64,000 nt of DNA from Aeromonas taiwanensis (GTDB taxonomy: Bacteria; Pseudomonadota; Gammaproteobacteria; Enterobacterales; Aeromonadaceae). Shown piece after piece: positions 35,646 to 44,119 of the stretch. The stretch covers positions 24,620 to 88,619 of the forward strand of contig NZ_CDDD01000001.1 of NCBI RefSeq assembly GCF_000820165.1, given 5' to 3'. Within the stretch, counting starts at the first letter, position 1, and every line of letters starts with the position of its first letter. Made by a program: the position numbers and the translations under genes. The notes under the pieces are model-generated. The model searched no databases, was not told the origin of the DNA, and saw only the letters and a list, made by a program, of their open reading frames with translations.

Positions 35646-36311
35646 ATGACCCCACCCTACAAGACCCGTACCCAGATGGTGATGGAGAACCTCCGTGGCC
35701 GGATACTGCGCGGGGAATTTCCCGCCGGGGCCCCCCTGCGCCAGGACGCCATCGCCAAGGAGCTGGCGGTGAGCCGCATCCCGGTGCGGGAGGCCCTGAT
35801 GCAGCTGGAAGCCCAGGGGCTGGTGAAGTTCGAGGCCCATCGCGGCGCCGTCGTCACCATGCTGGACGCCTCCGCCGTCGAAGAGCTCTTTTATTTGCGG
35901 GCGCTGCTGGAAGCCGATACCCTGTTTCACGCCGTCGACAAGATGACGGAAGCCACCTTCGCCGAGGCGGAGGCCATCCTCGCCCAGTTTGATCTGGCGC
36001 TGGAGTCCGGCACCCAGATCGAACACTGGGCCGAATTGAACCACCGTTTTCACGCCACCCTCTATCAGGTTGCCAATCGCCCCCAGGCACTGGAGCTGAT
36101 CGCCCAGATCAATCTGAGCTGCGACCGCTATGTGCGTTTCGAACTGCTGTTTGCCCAGGGCGGCGTAGACAAGGCCGAGCGCGAGCACGCCCGGCTGCTG
36201 GAGCTGTGCCGCGCCCGGCGCAAGCACGAGGCCGTGGTACTGCTCAAGCAACACATCGAGGCGGCAGGCCAGTCGGTCAGGCAGATCCTGGCGAACAGCC
36301 ACCACCCATGA
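35646..36311 (+). CDS. GntR-family regulator, FadR/FCD subgroup
   Basis: A 221-aa regulator with a GntR winged helix at residues about 8-70 (TRTQMVMENLRGRILRGEFP, RQDAIAKELAVSRIPVREAL) and an all-helical FCD ligand-binding domain from about 85 to 215 containing the metal/ligand histidine pattern (D-x3-H-like segments in LNHRFHATLYQ and ADTLFHAV). The ATG at 35646 is chosen; upstream there is only a TTG. It lies 33 bases before an aminopeptidase P gene and may control it. Effector unknown; FCD regulators often sense carboxylic acids. Confidence 0.85.
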   Translation: MTPPYKTRTQMVMENLRGRILRGEFPAGAPLRQDAIAKELAVSRIPVREALMQLEAQGLVKFEAHRGAVVTMLDASAVEELFYLRALLEADTLFHAVDKMTEATFAEAEAILAQFDLALESGTQIEHWAELNHRFHATLYQVANRPQALELIAQINLSCDRYVRFELLFAQGGVDKAEREHARLLELCRARRKHEAVVLLKQHIEAAGQSVRQILANSHHP

Positions 36312-36344
36312 ACACTCACATCATCACAATCTGGCAATAACGAC

Positions 36345-38147
36345 ATGAATCATTTCGAGATTATTGAAACCCGCGTCGCCCAGGTCAGGACCACTCTGGC
36401 CACGCTGGAACTGGACGCCTTCATCGTTCCCCACGACGACGAGCACCTGGGGGAATACATTCCCGCCTACGCAGAGCGGCTGGACTGGATCACGGGTTTC
36501 AACGGCTCCGCCGGCCTTGCCATCATACTGGCGCAGCGGGCGGCCCTGTTCATCGACGGTCGTTATACAGTACAGGCCCGCATGCAGGCACCGGCCGACC
36601 TGTTCGAGTTCCTTCATCTGGTGGAAAATCCCCACGTGCAGTGGCTGGCCGAGCAGCTGCCGTCCGGCGCACGGGTCGGCTTTGACCCCCGCCTCCACAG
36701 CCTGGCCTGGTACCAGAACGCCAGGGCCGTGCTGGCGGATCGCGGTATCGAGCTGATCCGGGTCGACGACAACCCCATCGATCTGCACTGGGTCGATCGC
36801 CCCGCCCCGACCAAGAGCCCTGTCATCCTCTACAGCGAGGAACTGGCGGGCCAGTCCAGCCAGGCCAAGCGCGAGCTGCTGGCCAGCGATCTGCGCAAGC
36901 GCGGGCTGGATGCGGTGCTGCTGACCCAGGCCGAACCCATCAACTGGCTGCTGAACCTGCGCGGTCGCGACGTGGAGCGTCTGCCCGTGGTGCTGGGCTT
37001 CGCGGTGCTCTACGCCAACACCACGGTGGACTTCTTCGTCGACACCGACAAGATCGACTGCTTCGCCTTCAGCCAGCACGTGGGCCAGGATGTCTCCGTC
37101 TACCCCATCGACAAGCTGGGTGACGTGCTCAAGCGCATCGGCGAGGATCACCAGAAGGTGCTGGCCGACCCCAACACCGCCAACGCCTGGACCCAGCTGG
37201 TCATGGAAGAGGCGGGCGCCATCCTGGTGGCAGGTCAGGACCCGACCATGCTGCCCAAGGCGTGCAAGAACGCCGTGGAGCTGGCCGGCATGCAGCGCGC
37301 ACACCTGCGCGACGGCGTCGCCGTCACCCGCTTCCTCGCCTGGCTGGATCGCCTGATCGCCAGCGGCGAGTTCGACGGTGTGGATGAAGGCACCCTGGCC
37401 GATCGGCTCGAGGCCTTCCGCCGCGAGCAGGATCACTATGTGGAGCCGAGCTTCGACACCATCTCCGCACTCGGTCCCAACGCCGCCATGTGCCACTACC
37501 GCCACACCAACGGCACCCCGCGCGCCTTCGGCCAGGACAGCATCTATCTGGTGGACTCCGGCGCCCAGTATCTGGACGGCACCACCGACATCACCCGTAC
37601 CGTCAAGGTGGGTGAGGTGACCGACGAGCACAAGGCGATGTTCACCCGTGTGCTGCAGGGCCACATCGCCCTGGATCAGGCCCGCTTCCCGCGCGGCACC
37701 GCCGGCATCCAGCTCGACGTGCTGGCCCGCATGCCCCTGTGGCAGGCCGGCTACAACTATGACCACGGCACCGGCCACGGCGTTGGCCACTTCCTCAGCG
37801 TGCATGAAGGCCCACAGCGCATCGCCCCCAAGGGCAGCCTGGTGGCCCTGCTGCCGGGCATGGTGCTCTCCAACGAGCCGGGCTACTACCGGGAAGATGG
37901 GTTCGGTATCCGCTGTGAAAACCTGGTGGTGGTGACCGAGCAGGAAGCCCGCGGCGAACTCGCCATGCTGGGCTTCGAACGGCTAACCTATGTACCGTTC
38001 GACACCCGCCTCATCGATCGCAGCCTGCTGAGCCCGGCCGAGTTCCGCTGGATCAACGAATACCACGCCGAAGTCTATCGCCGCCTGAGCCCGCTGCTGG
38101 CCGGCGAGGATCTCGCATGGCTGGAGCAGGCGACCAGCCTCCTCTGA
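36345..38147 (+). CDS. Xaa-Pro aminopeptidase, M24B (long three-domain form)
   Basis: A 600-aa cytoplasmic metallopeptidase that releases the N-terminal residue from Xaa-Pro peptides. There are two creatinase-type N-terminal domains (about 1-140 and 160-310) and a catalytic pita-bread domain (about 320-540). Metal ligands are visible as D in VDSGAQY, D in TDITR, H in GTGHGVGHF, E in SNEPGYY and E in RCENLVV. A short C-terminal extension with SPAEFRWINEYHAEVY is typical of the eukaryote-like, about 600-aa class, longer than E. coli PepP (441 aa). It probably functions as a dimer. A clear terminator follows. Confidence 0.93.
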   Translation: MNHFEIIETRVAQVRTTLATLELDAFIVPHDDEHLGEYIPAYAERLDWITGFNGSAGLAIILAQRAALFIDGRYTVQARMQAPADLFEFLHLVENPHVQWLAEQLPSGARVGFDPRLHSLAWYQNARAVLADRGIELIRVDDNPIDLHWVDRPAPTKSPVILYSEELAGQSSQAKRELLASDLRKRGLDAVLLTQAEPINWLLNLRGRDVERLPVVLGFAVLYANTTVDFFVDTDKIDCFAFSQHVGQDVSVYPIDKLGDVLKRIGEDHQKVLADPNTANAWTQLVMEEAGAILVAGQDPTMLPKACKNAVELAGMQRAHLRDGVAVTRFLAWLDRLIASGEFDGVDEGTLADRLEAFRREQDHYVEPSFDTISALGPNAAMCHYRHTNGTPRAFGQDSIYLVDSGAQYLDGTTDITRTVKVGEVTDEHKAMFTRVLQGHIALDQARFPRGTAGIQLDVLARMPLWQAGYNYDHGTGHGVGHFLSVHEGPQRIAPKGSLVALLPGMVLSNEPGYYREDGFGIRCENLVVVTEQEARGELAMLGFERLTYVPFDTRLIDRSLLSPAEFRWINEYHAEVYRRLSPLLAGEDLAWLEQATSLL

Positions 38148-38151
38148 TGAC

Positions 38152-38177
38152 ACAGGGCCTGCGGGCCCTGTTTTTTT
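38152..38177 (+). terminator. Intrinsic terminator of the aminopeptidase gene
   Basis: ACAGGGCC / GGCCCTGT stem with a 4-base loop and seven T residues. Confidence 0.92.
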
Positions 38178-38303
38178 GCCTGCGGATTGACCGCCCCTTT
38201 CCCCGACCAGGACAGACCCGCTTGCATCGCCCCGCCCGGCCTTCTACCCTGTGCCTCTTTTTTCGCTGCCAGCCGGCAGCAGAGACCCGTGACAGGAGCC
38301 CGG

Positions 38304-38756
38304 ATGCACCCGCCCCCCGTTTTACGCATTGCCACCCACGCCGACATGCACGCCATAGGGCAGCTCGACGCCGACATCTTCGGTGAGGATGTCTATCCTC
38401 CCTTCTTCTTCCGTCAGGCCATGGATTTGTGGCCCGATCTGCTGATCGTGGCGGAGCGGGAAGGCAGACTGCTGGGCTATGCCCTGGGAGGGCTCGGTCA
38501 GGATCGGTCGCAGGGCTGGCTGCTTTCCCTGGCGGTGCGCCCCGAGGCGCGCGGCTTCGGCCTGGCCGAGCGCATGATGCTGCAAGTGGAGCAGGGCCTG
38601 ACGGCACTGCAGGTTGCAAGGGTCAGACTGACCGTGGATCCGGCCAATCCCGCCCGGCGCCTCTACCTGCGCCTCGGCTATGCCTTGCTGTCCGAAGAGG
38701 CGGGCTATTTCGGTGCGGGTGAGGATCGCCTGTTGCTGGAAAAGTCCCTGATCTGA
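38304..38756 (+). CDS. GNAT-family N-acetyltransferase
   Basis: A 150-aa acetyltransferase. The acetyl-CoA-binding A motif is LLSLAVRPEARGFGLAERMM (about residues 73-92), where RGFGLAER corresponds to the R/Q-x-x-G-x-G/A loop; VDPANPARRLYLRLGYAL forms the B motif. It resembles RimI-type enzymes, but no target can be assigned. The ATG at 38304 is preceded by AGGAG. It stands alone between two terminators. Confidence 0.85.
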   Translation: MHPPPVLRIATHADMHAIGQLDADIFGEDVYPPFFFRQAMDLWPDLLIVAEREGRLLGYALGGLGQDRSQGWLLSLAVRPEARGFGLAERMMLQVEQGLTALQVARVRLTVDPANPARRLYLRLGYALLSEEAGYFGAGEDRLLLEKSLI

Positions 38757-38887
38757 CGGTCATCAGGGGTGCCGGACGGCGTCCACACTCATACCTGGTT
38801 ACATTTTGCAGGTTTCATGAGCAACCTGGTTGGCGTAAAGTTGAATCCATCACCAGATTAATCCGATGCCCGCCCAGGAGGCACATC

Positions 38888-39358
38888 ATGTTGAAACGTA
38901 TTGCCCTCGTCACCCTGCTGGCCGCCACCACCGCCATCACGGGCTGTGCCAACAGCGACGTCTACTCCGGCGATGTCTACACCAAGGATCGCGCCAAGCA
39001 GGTGCAGACCGTCAGTTACGGCACCATCATCTCCACCCGCCCGGTCAAGATCCAGGCAGACGAAAACTCCCTGATCGGCACCATAGGCGGCGCCGTGGTG
39101 GGTGGCCTGCTCGGCAGCACCATAGGGGGCGGTCGCGGCAGTGACATCGCCGCCGCCGGGGGGGCCATCGCCGGTGCTGCCGCCGGCAAGGCCGCCGGTG
39201 ACAAGCTCAATCAGGTGGATGGCGTGGAGCTCGAGATCAAGAAGGAGAGCGGTGAATCCATCGTGGTGGTACAAAAAGCCAGCCCGACCTTCGTGCCGGG
39301 TGCCCGGGTCCGCATGACACAGGGCAACGGCACCATCAACGTGGCCGTGGTGAACTGA
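38888..39358 (+). CDS. slyB: SlyB-like glycine-zipper outer-membrane lipoprotein
   Basis: A 156-aa lipoprotein. The signal peptide ends in the lipobox ITGC (Cys at residue 20). A glycine-zipper segment (about residues 62-106, IGGAVVGGLLGSTIGGGRGS) forms two short membrane-interacting helices. VQTVSYGTIISTRPVKIQ and VELEIKKESGESIVVVQKA match SlyB closely. SlyB forms ring-like oligomers around outer-membrane proteins and is stress-induced in enteric bacteria. GGAGG lies upstream of the ATG. No PhoP box was recognised. Confidence 0.9.
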   Translation: MLKRIALVTLLAATTAITGCANSDVYSGDVYTKDRAKQVQTVSYGTIISTRPVKIQADENSLIGTIGGAVVGGLLGSTIGGGRGSDIAAAGGAIAGAAAGKAAGDKLNQVDGVELEIKKESGESIVVVQKASPTFVPGARVRMTQGNGTINVAVVN

Positions 39359-39393
39359 TCCCGCCTGAGTGCCTGAAACAACGAGTGTCCAAT

Positions 39394-39423
39394 AAAAAAA
39401 GGTGAGCCCAGGCTCACCTTTTT
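39394..39423. terminator. Bidirectional intrinsic terminator
   Basis: GGTGAGCC / GGCTCACC stem flanked by A-rich and T-rich runs on both strands, between slyB and the convergent CYTH gene. Confidence 0.9.
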
Positions 39424-39462
39424 GTTGTCTGTCGGGTCTGCTAGCCTGGCCCACTGCTCGCC

Positions 39463-40407
39463 TCAGGCATTCAGATGCAGCCAGGCGGCGATGGCCAACT
39501 GCAGGCCGACCAGGTTGGCATCGTGGAGCCGGGTCTGGAGTGATGCCGTCTCCCCGGTCGCCTCGGCCAGCAGGCGCTGCTGCACCAGAAGCTCGGGCAG
39601 CCAGGCCGGCGCAGGGCTCAGGGCCGCTGCGGCATCGGCCACCAGGGCGCAGCCCTGCAACATGCCTTGCAACGCCGGTGCCCGCACGGCATCGTCCCCT
39701 TCCAGCCAGAGCTGCTCGTGGTGTTGCCAATGCTGCAGGCCGGCCGTGATCCCAGCCTTGCCCTCCGACGCCTCGGGCAAGGGCTGCACGGCCAGGGGCT
39801 TGCCGAGCCCGGCCAGCCGGTAGCCACGCTGCGCCTTGGACTGGGCCCCCAGCCGCAATCCTCCCAGCGCCGCCAGCTGCTCCGCCAGCCCGAACAGGGC
39901 TGCGGGCTCGCCGGATTTGATCTCCAGCTCCAGCTCGTCAATCCCGGAGCGCCCCAGGGTCCCGACAATCTCCCCCCGATCCCAGGCCAGCTCGATCAGG
40001 GCGCCGTCGAAGGCAACCAGCCAGTGCCGACGCAGGAAGTCGGTGCTGAACTGCGCCACCAGACGGGACTGGATCTCGTCGCGCACCACCGGGCTCGGCC
40101 AGATCTCTGCCGGAAAGGCCGACAGGGTGGGCAGGGAACCGTCGATGGGAGCGTTGTACTCGGGTCTGGCATGCAGCCCCCCCACCACCTGACCCCGACA
40201 CTTGATGGTCTGTTCAGAAAAATGATCGCTGCGGCGGATGCGCAAGCCCATGTCGAGCCGACGCAGATCCAGGGCGGGCGTGTCGAAGTAGACATTGCCG
40301 AGTCTCGCCTGATCGGAGGAGATAATCTCGAGTGAATTCAGAAAGTTGGATAGGGAATCTTGAATATCGCTGGTGACGAAAAACTTTATCTCGATCTCAG
40401 TTTGCAT
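39463..40407 (-). CDS. CYTH-domain inorganic triphosphatase, short C-terminus
   Basis: A 314-aa protein. The CYTH (ThTPase/adenylate cyclase-like) tunnel domain covers residues about 1-195, with the signature TEIEIKFFV, YFDTPALDLRRLDMGLRIRR, EQTIKCRG and ELELEIKSGEPAALFGLAEQ. It corresponds to the N-terminal half of E. coli YgiF, which hydrolyses tripolyphosphate. E. coli YgiF (433 aa) carries a CHAD domain after the CYTH domain; here the remaining about 115 residues are too short for a full CHAD domain. The ATG at 40407 is chosen for its GGA ribosome site; another ATG lies two codons upstream. Confidence 0.85.
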   Translation of the reverse strand: MQTEIEIKFFVTSDIQDSLSNFLNSLEIISSDQARLGNVYFDTPALDLRRLDMGLRIRRSDHFSEQTIKCRGQVVGGLHARPEYNAPIDGSLPTLSAFPAEIWPSPVVRDEIQSRLVAQFSTDFLRRHWLVAFDGALIELAWDRGEIVGTLGRSGIDELELEIKSGEPAALFGLAEQLAALGGLRLGAQSKAQRGYRLAGLGKPLAVQPLPEASEGKAGITAGLQHWQHHEQLWLEGDDAVRAPALQGMLQGCALVADAAAALSPAPAWLPELLVQQRLLAEATGETASLQTRLHDANLVGLQLAIAAWLHLNA

Positions 40408-40576
40408 AGTCATTCCGGGCGGGCAGGCAACTTTGGGGGGCATGATCCGGGTCGCGAGGATATAATGCCAGCGACAGCTCAGGATTAATTCACGGTTTTA
40501 TTGATGGCACAGTTCGGTTACCATGCGCCCCTCATAAAATCGTATCGAGTGTTTTTTCACCGACACAGGTTTGGCC

Positions 40577-41257
40577 ATGCCAGTAAATACTATTTTGGGT
40601 CTTTTTGCCAAGTCCCCCATCAAGCCGCTGCAGAAGCATATCGTCAAGGTTCACGTGTGCTGCGAGCAGCTCATTCCCTTCTTTGATGCCGTTGCCGAAG
40701 ACCGCTGGGAAGATGCCGAGAAAATCCGGCAACAGATCGCCCAACTGGAAAAAGAAGCGGACATCCTCAAGCGCGAAATTCGCCTGAAACTCCCCCGCGG
40801 CCTGTTCCTGCCGGTCGCCCGTACCGATCTGCTGGAGCTCTTGACCCAGCAGGACAAGATAGCCAACCGTGCCAAGGATATTTCCGGCCGCATGCTTGGC
40901 CGCAAGATGGAATTCCCCACCGAGATGCGTGCCGATTTCATGGCCTATCTCAAACGCTGTATCGATGCGACCGCCCAGGCCGAAAAAGCCATCGAAGAAC
41001 TCGATGAGCTGCTCGAAACCGGCTTTAAAGGACGTGAAGTTGAAATGGTTGCCGAGATGATCCACCAGCTGGATCTCATCGAGGACGATACTGACACCAT
41101 GCAGATCGGGCTGCGCCAACAGCTGCAAGCCGTTGAGCACAAATACAATCCGATTGACGTTATGTTCCTCTACAAGATCCTCGAATGGGTAGGTGACCTG
41201 GCTGATCAGGCAGAGCGCGTTGGCGCCCGTCTGGAATTGATGCTGGCTCGTTCGTAA
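40577..41257 (+). CDS. DUF47 (PhoU-like) protein, partner of Pit
   Basis: A 226-aa helical protein of the TIGR00153/DUF47 family, distantly related to PhoU. It is nearly all alpha-helical, with segments such as QQIAQLEKEADILKREIRLK (about residues 55-74) and DLIEDDTDTMQIGLRQQLQA. Family members sit next to Pit-type transporters and are thought to modulate phosphate uptake. Here pit starts 25 bases after the stop. The first ATG with an AGG ribosome site is at 40577; two codons upstream is a TTG. Confidence 0.88.
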   Translation: MPVNTILGLFAKSPIKPLQKHIVKVHVCCEQLIPFFDAVAEDRWEDAEKIRQQIAQLEKEADILKREIRLKLPRGLFLPVARTDLLELLTQQDKIANRAKDISGRMLGRKMEFPTEMRADFMAYLKRCIDATAQAEKAIEELDELLETGFKGREVEMVAEMIHQLDLIEDDTDTMQIGLRQQLQAVEHKYNPIDVMFLYKILEWVGDLADQAERVGARLELMLARS

Positions 41258-41282
41258 TCGACTGACTGGGTAAACACTACTA

Positions 41283-42548
41283 ATGGACATTATCGCAAAT
41301 TACGGCACCACCCTGGTGCTCGTGGCGGCCTTGTTCGGCTTTTTGATGGCCTGGGGCATTGGTGCGAATGACGTCGCCAACGCCATGGGGACATCGGTCG
41401 GCACCAAATCCCTGACCATCCGTCAGGCGATCATCATCGCCATGATCTTCGAGTTCGCCGGTGCCTATCTGGCCGGCGGCGAGGTGACGGCCACCATCCG
41501 CAGCGGCATCATCGACAGCAACGCCTTCGCCGACACGCCGGATCTGCTGGTGCTCGGCATGATCGCCTCCCTGCTGGCGGCGGGTCTGTGGCTGATCCTG
41601 GCCTCCTATTTCGGCTGGCCCGTCTCCACCACCCACTCCATCATCGGCGCCATCGTCGGCTTTGCCGTAGTGAGCGTGGGCCCGGAAGCGGTACAGTGGA
41701 GCAAGTTTGGCGGCATCGTCGGATCCTGGGTGGTCACTCCGGCCATCTCGGGCATCATCGCCTACTTCATGTTCATCAGCGTGCAGAAGCTCATCTTCAA
41801 CACGGACAACCCCCTGGACAACGCCAAGCGTTATGTCCCCTTCTACATGTTCCTGACCGCGCTGGTCATCTGCCTGGTCACCATCAAGAAGGGGTTGACC
41901 CACGTCGGTCTGCACCTGAGCAATGGCGAAGGCGTCCTGCTCTCCGTTGCCCTCTCCATCGCGGTGGCATTCGCGGGCTGGCTCTATATCCGCGGCCAGA
42001 AGTACAACCCCAAAGATGACAGCAAGATGCACTTCGCCAACGTGGAGAAGGTGTTCGGCATCCTGATGATCATCACCGCCTGTGCCATGGCCTTCGCCCA
42101 CGGCTCCAATGACGTGGCCAACGCCATCGGCCCGCTCTCCGCAGTCGCCTCCATCGTGGCGGCCGGCGGCGAGATCGGCGGCAGCTCCCACATCGCCTGG
42201 TGGATCCTGCCCCTCGGCGGCATCGGTATCGTCATCGGTCTGGCCACCATGGGCGAGAAGGTGATGGCGACCGTCGGCACCGGCATCACCCACCTGACCC
42301 CGAGCCGTGGCTTTGCCGCCCAGCTGGCGACCGCCGCCACCGTGGTGATCGCCTCCGGTACCGGCCTGCCCATCTCCACCACCCAGACCCTGGTGGGTGC
42401 GGTCATGGGCGTAGGTCTGGCCCGCGGCATCGCGGCGCTGAATCTGGGTGTGCTGCGCAACATCGTGGTCTCCTGGGTCATCACCCTGCCCGCAGGCGCC
42501 ATCCTGGCCATCGCCATTTTCTATGTGCTGCAGGCCTGCTTCTCCTAA
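41283..42548 (+). CDS. pit: Low-affinity inorganic phosphate transporter Pit
   Basis: A 421-aa PiT-family carrier with about 10-11 transmembrane helices. The duplicated family signature is present as GIGANDVANAMGTSVG (about residue 25) and HGSNDVANAIGPLSAV (about residue 275), plus the paired GWPVSTTHSIIGAIVG and GLPISTTQTLVGAVMG motifs. Such carriers move metal-phosphate with protons or sodium. It forms an operon with the upstream DUF47 gene. A strong bidirectional terminator follows. Confidence 0.95.
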   Translation: MDIIANYGTTLVLVAALFGFLMAWGIGANDVANAMGTSVGTKSLTIRQAIIIAMIFEFAGAYLAGGEVTATIRSGIIDSNAFADTPDLLVLGMIASLLAAGLWLILASYFGWPVSTTHSIIGAIVGFAVVSVGPEAVQWSKFGGIVGSWVVTPAISGIIAYFMFISVQKLIFNTDNPLDNAKRYVPFYMFLTALVICLVTIKKGLTHVGLHLSNGEGVLLSVALSIAVAFAGWLYIRGQKYNPKDDSKMHFANVEKVFGILMIITACAMAFAHGSNDVANAIGPLSAVASIVAAGGEIGGSSHIAWWILPLGGIGIVIGLATMGEKVMATVGTGITHLTPSRGFAAQLATAATVVIASGTGLPISTTQTLVGAVMGVGLARGIAALNLGVLRNIVVSWVITLPAGAILAIAIFYVLQACFS

Positions 42549-42565
42549 GCAGTCCAGGCCGCACG

Positions 42566-42600
42566 AAAAAAAGCCCGGGTCACAGACCCGGGCTTTTTTT
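42566..42600. terminator. Bidirectional intrinsic terminator
   Basis: GCCCGGGTC / GACCCGGGC stem with a 3-base loop, flanked by seven A and seven T residues, between pit and the convergent cca gene. Confidence 0.93.
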
Positions 42601-42660
42601 ATGTTTCGCTGTTGTCTCAAACGGTCGATGATGCGCCGCCAATCGGCCCCGCAGCGGCAA

Positions 42661-43899
42661 CTACTCCTCGATAAAGGTCCACTCGTCGCGCACCCGGCTG
42701 ATGGCATCGAGCCGGCGCTTGGCCAGTTGCTCGCGGATCGCCTCCCCCTTGAAGCCCGCCGCCACTATCTCCTTGACCGGCACCGCCAGGGCCGCGTCCA
42801 GGGCCTGGGCGACGTAGTCCGGCTGGCTGTAGACCTTCTCTTCGAAGCCGGTGCGACCATGGAAATCGGCGCGGCAGGCATCCAGCAACTGGGCAAAACG
42901 CTCCGGCTTGCGCCAGGCATCCGCCTTGTCGAACACCTTGAGCAGAGTTGCCGGCTTGAGCTCGAAGGCAATGTGAATGTGAGTATGCAGATCGCTCACC
43001 AGCAGCGCGAGATCGCGGCACTCGTTCGGTACCCGGAAACGCTCGCAGAAGTCGCGAATGAGGGGCAGCCCCTTCTGGCCATGGCCGTGGTGACTGGGCC
43101 AGAACGCCGGTGGCGTCACCCCCTTGCCAAAGTCGTGGCACAGGGCGGCGAAACGCACCGCCAGTTCGGGGGAGAGACGGCACGCCTGCCCCAGCACCAT
43201 CATGGTGTGGATGCCGGTGTCGATCTCCGGGTGCCACCTGGCAGGGGCCGGCACGCCGAACAGGGCATCGAGTTCGGGGAAGAGCGCCTTGAGGGCGCCG
43301 CATTCCCGCAGCACCTCGAAGAAGACGTGGGGCGTCGGACCAAGCAGCACCTTCTCGAGCTCCTTCCAGACTCGCTCCGGGGTCAGGTGGGCAAGCTCCC
43401 CAGCCTCCGTCATCTCACGCATCAGCCCCAGCGTCTCGGGGGCCACCACGAAGCCCTGTGCATGGAAGCGAGCGGCGAAGCGGGCCACCCGCAGGATACG
43501 CAGGGGATCCTCTGCAAACGCCGGGGAGACGTGGCGCAGTACCCGCCGCTCCAGATCCTGGATACCGCCGTAGGGGTCGTGCAGCTGTCCCTCTTCATCT
43601 TCGGCGATGGCATTGATGGTGAGATCCCGGCGCAGCAGGTCCTGCTCCAGCGTCACCTCGGGGGCAGCATGGCAGACGAAGCCGGTATAGCCCTGCCCCT
43701 GCTTGCGCTCGGTGCGGGCCAGGGCGTACTCCTGCTGGGTCTTGGGGTGCAGAAACACGGGGAAGTCGCGACCGACCTGGGTAAAGCCCAGCGCCAGCAT
43801 CTGCGCCACAGTGGCACCGACCACCAGGTGATCCCTGTCACCCTGCGGCAACCCCAACAGGCGATCCCGAACCGCCCCTCCGACCAGATAAATCTGCAC
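42661..43899 (-). CDS. cca: CCA-adding tRNA nucleotidyltransferase
   Basis: A 412-aa class II nucleotidyltransferase that adds or repairs the CCA end of tRNAs. The head motif [15 protein letters not shown] is at residues 2-16 and the catalytic acids are D21 and D23 in GDRDHLVVG; the RRDLTINAI motif and the [16 protein letters not shown] neck motif follow. The C-terminal part contains an HD phosphohydrolase domain ([23 protein letters not shown]), as in enteric Cca. The start is GTG at 43899 with GGGAG upstream, and the resulting length equals E. coli Cca. The frame is open upstream but without homology. Confidence 0.96.
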   Translation of the reverse strand: MQIYLVGGAVRDRLLGLPQGDRDHLVVGATVAQMLALGFTQVGRDFPVFLHPKTQQEYALARTERKQGQGYTGFVCHAAPEVTLEQDLLRRDLTINAIAEDEEGQLHDPYGGIQDLERRVLRHVSPAFAEDPLRILRVARFAARFHAQGFVVAPETLGLMREMTEAGELAHLTPERVWKELEKVLLGPTPHVFFEVLRECGALKALFPELDALFGVPAPARWHPEIDTGIHTMMVLGQACRLSPELAVRFAALCHDFGKGVTPPAFWPSHHGHGQKGLPLIRDFCERFRVPNECRDLALLVSDLHTHIHIAFELKPATLLKVFDKADAWRKPERFAQLLDACRADFHGRTGFEEKVYSQPDYVAQALDAALAVPVKEIVAAGFKGEAIREQLAKRRLDAISRVRDEWTFIEE

Positions 43900-44062
43900 G
43901 CACACTCTCCCTCGATAAACCTGTCGCCATGATACCGCTTTTGTCCGCCAGAGACGATGAGAGGCCGCCACGGCGTCGCCCGCCAACCCTGTACCGTTGT
44001 TCCATGCTCCGGGTGCCATCCACCCGGAGTTCGAGCCGCCCCCTCTTATGGTTCCCGGGTCT

Positions 44063-44094
44063 TTGACATCCCTCTGGGGAGGCTTTAACCTCCC
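44063..44094 (+). promoter_or_regulatory. exeAB promoter candidate overlapped by an inverted repeat
   Basis: A consensus TTGACA lies at 44063-44068 with a poor -10 (TAACCT) 17 bases later. The dyad GGGAGG-CTTTAA-CCTCCC (44077-44094) covers the spacer and -10. The exeA ATG is 26 bases downstream of the dyad. Confidence 0.5.
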
Positions 44095-44119
44095 GCCCAT
44101 AACAATGGAATGGATCCTT

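Noticed and set aside
36324..37805. A 493-codon minus-strand frame opposite the aminopeptidase
   Set aside because: Shadow of a strongly conserved metallopeptidase; no domain visible.
40529..40546. Possible Pho box (CCCTCAT-AAAA-TCGTATC) upstream of DUF47-pit
   Set aside because: The first half matches 5 of 7 bases but the second only 2 of 7, which is no better than chance in this region.
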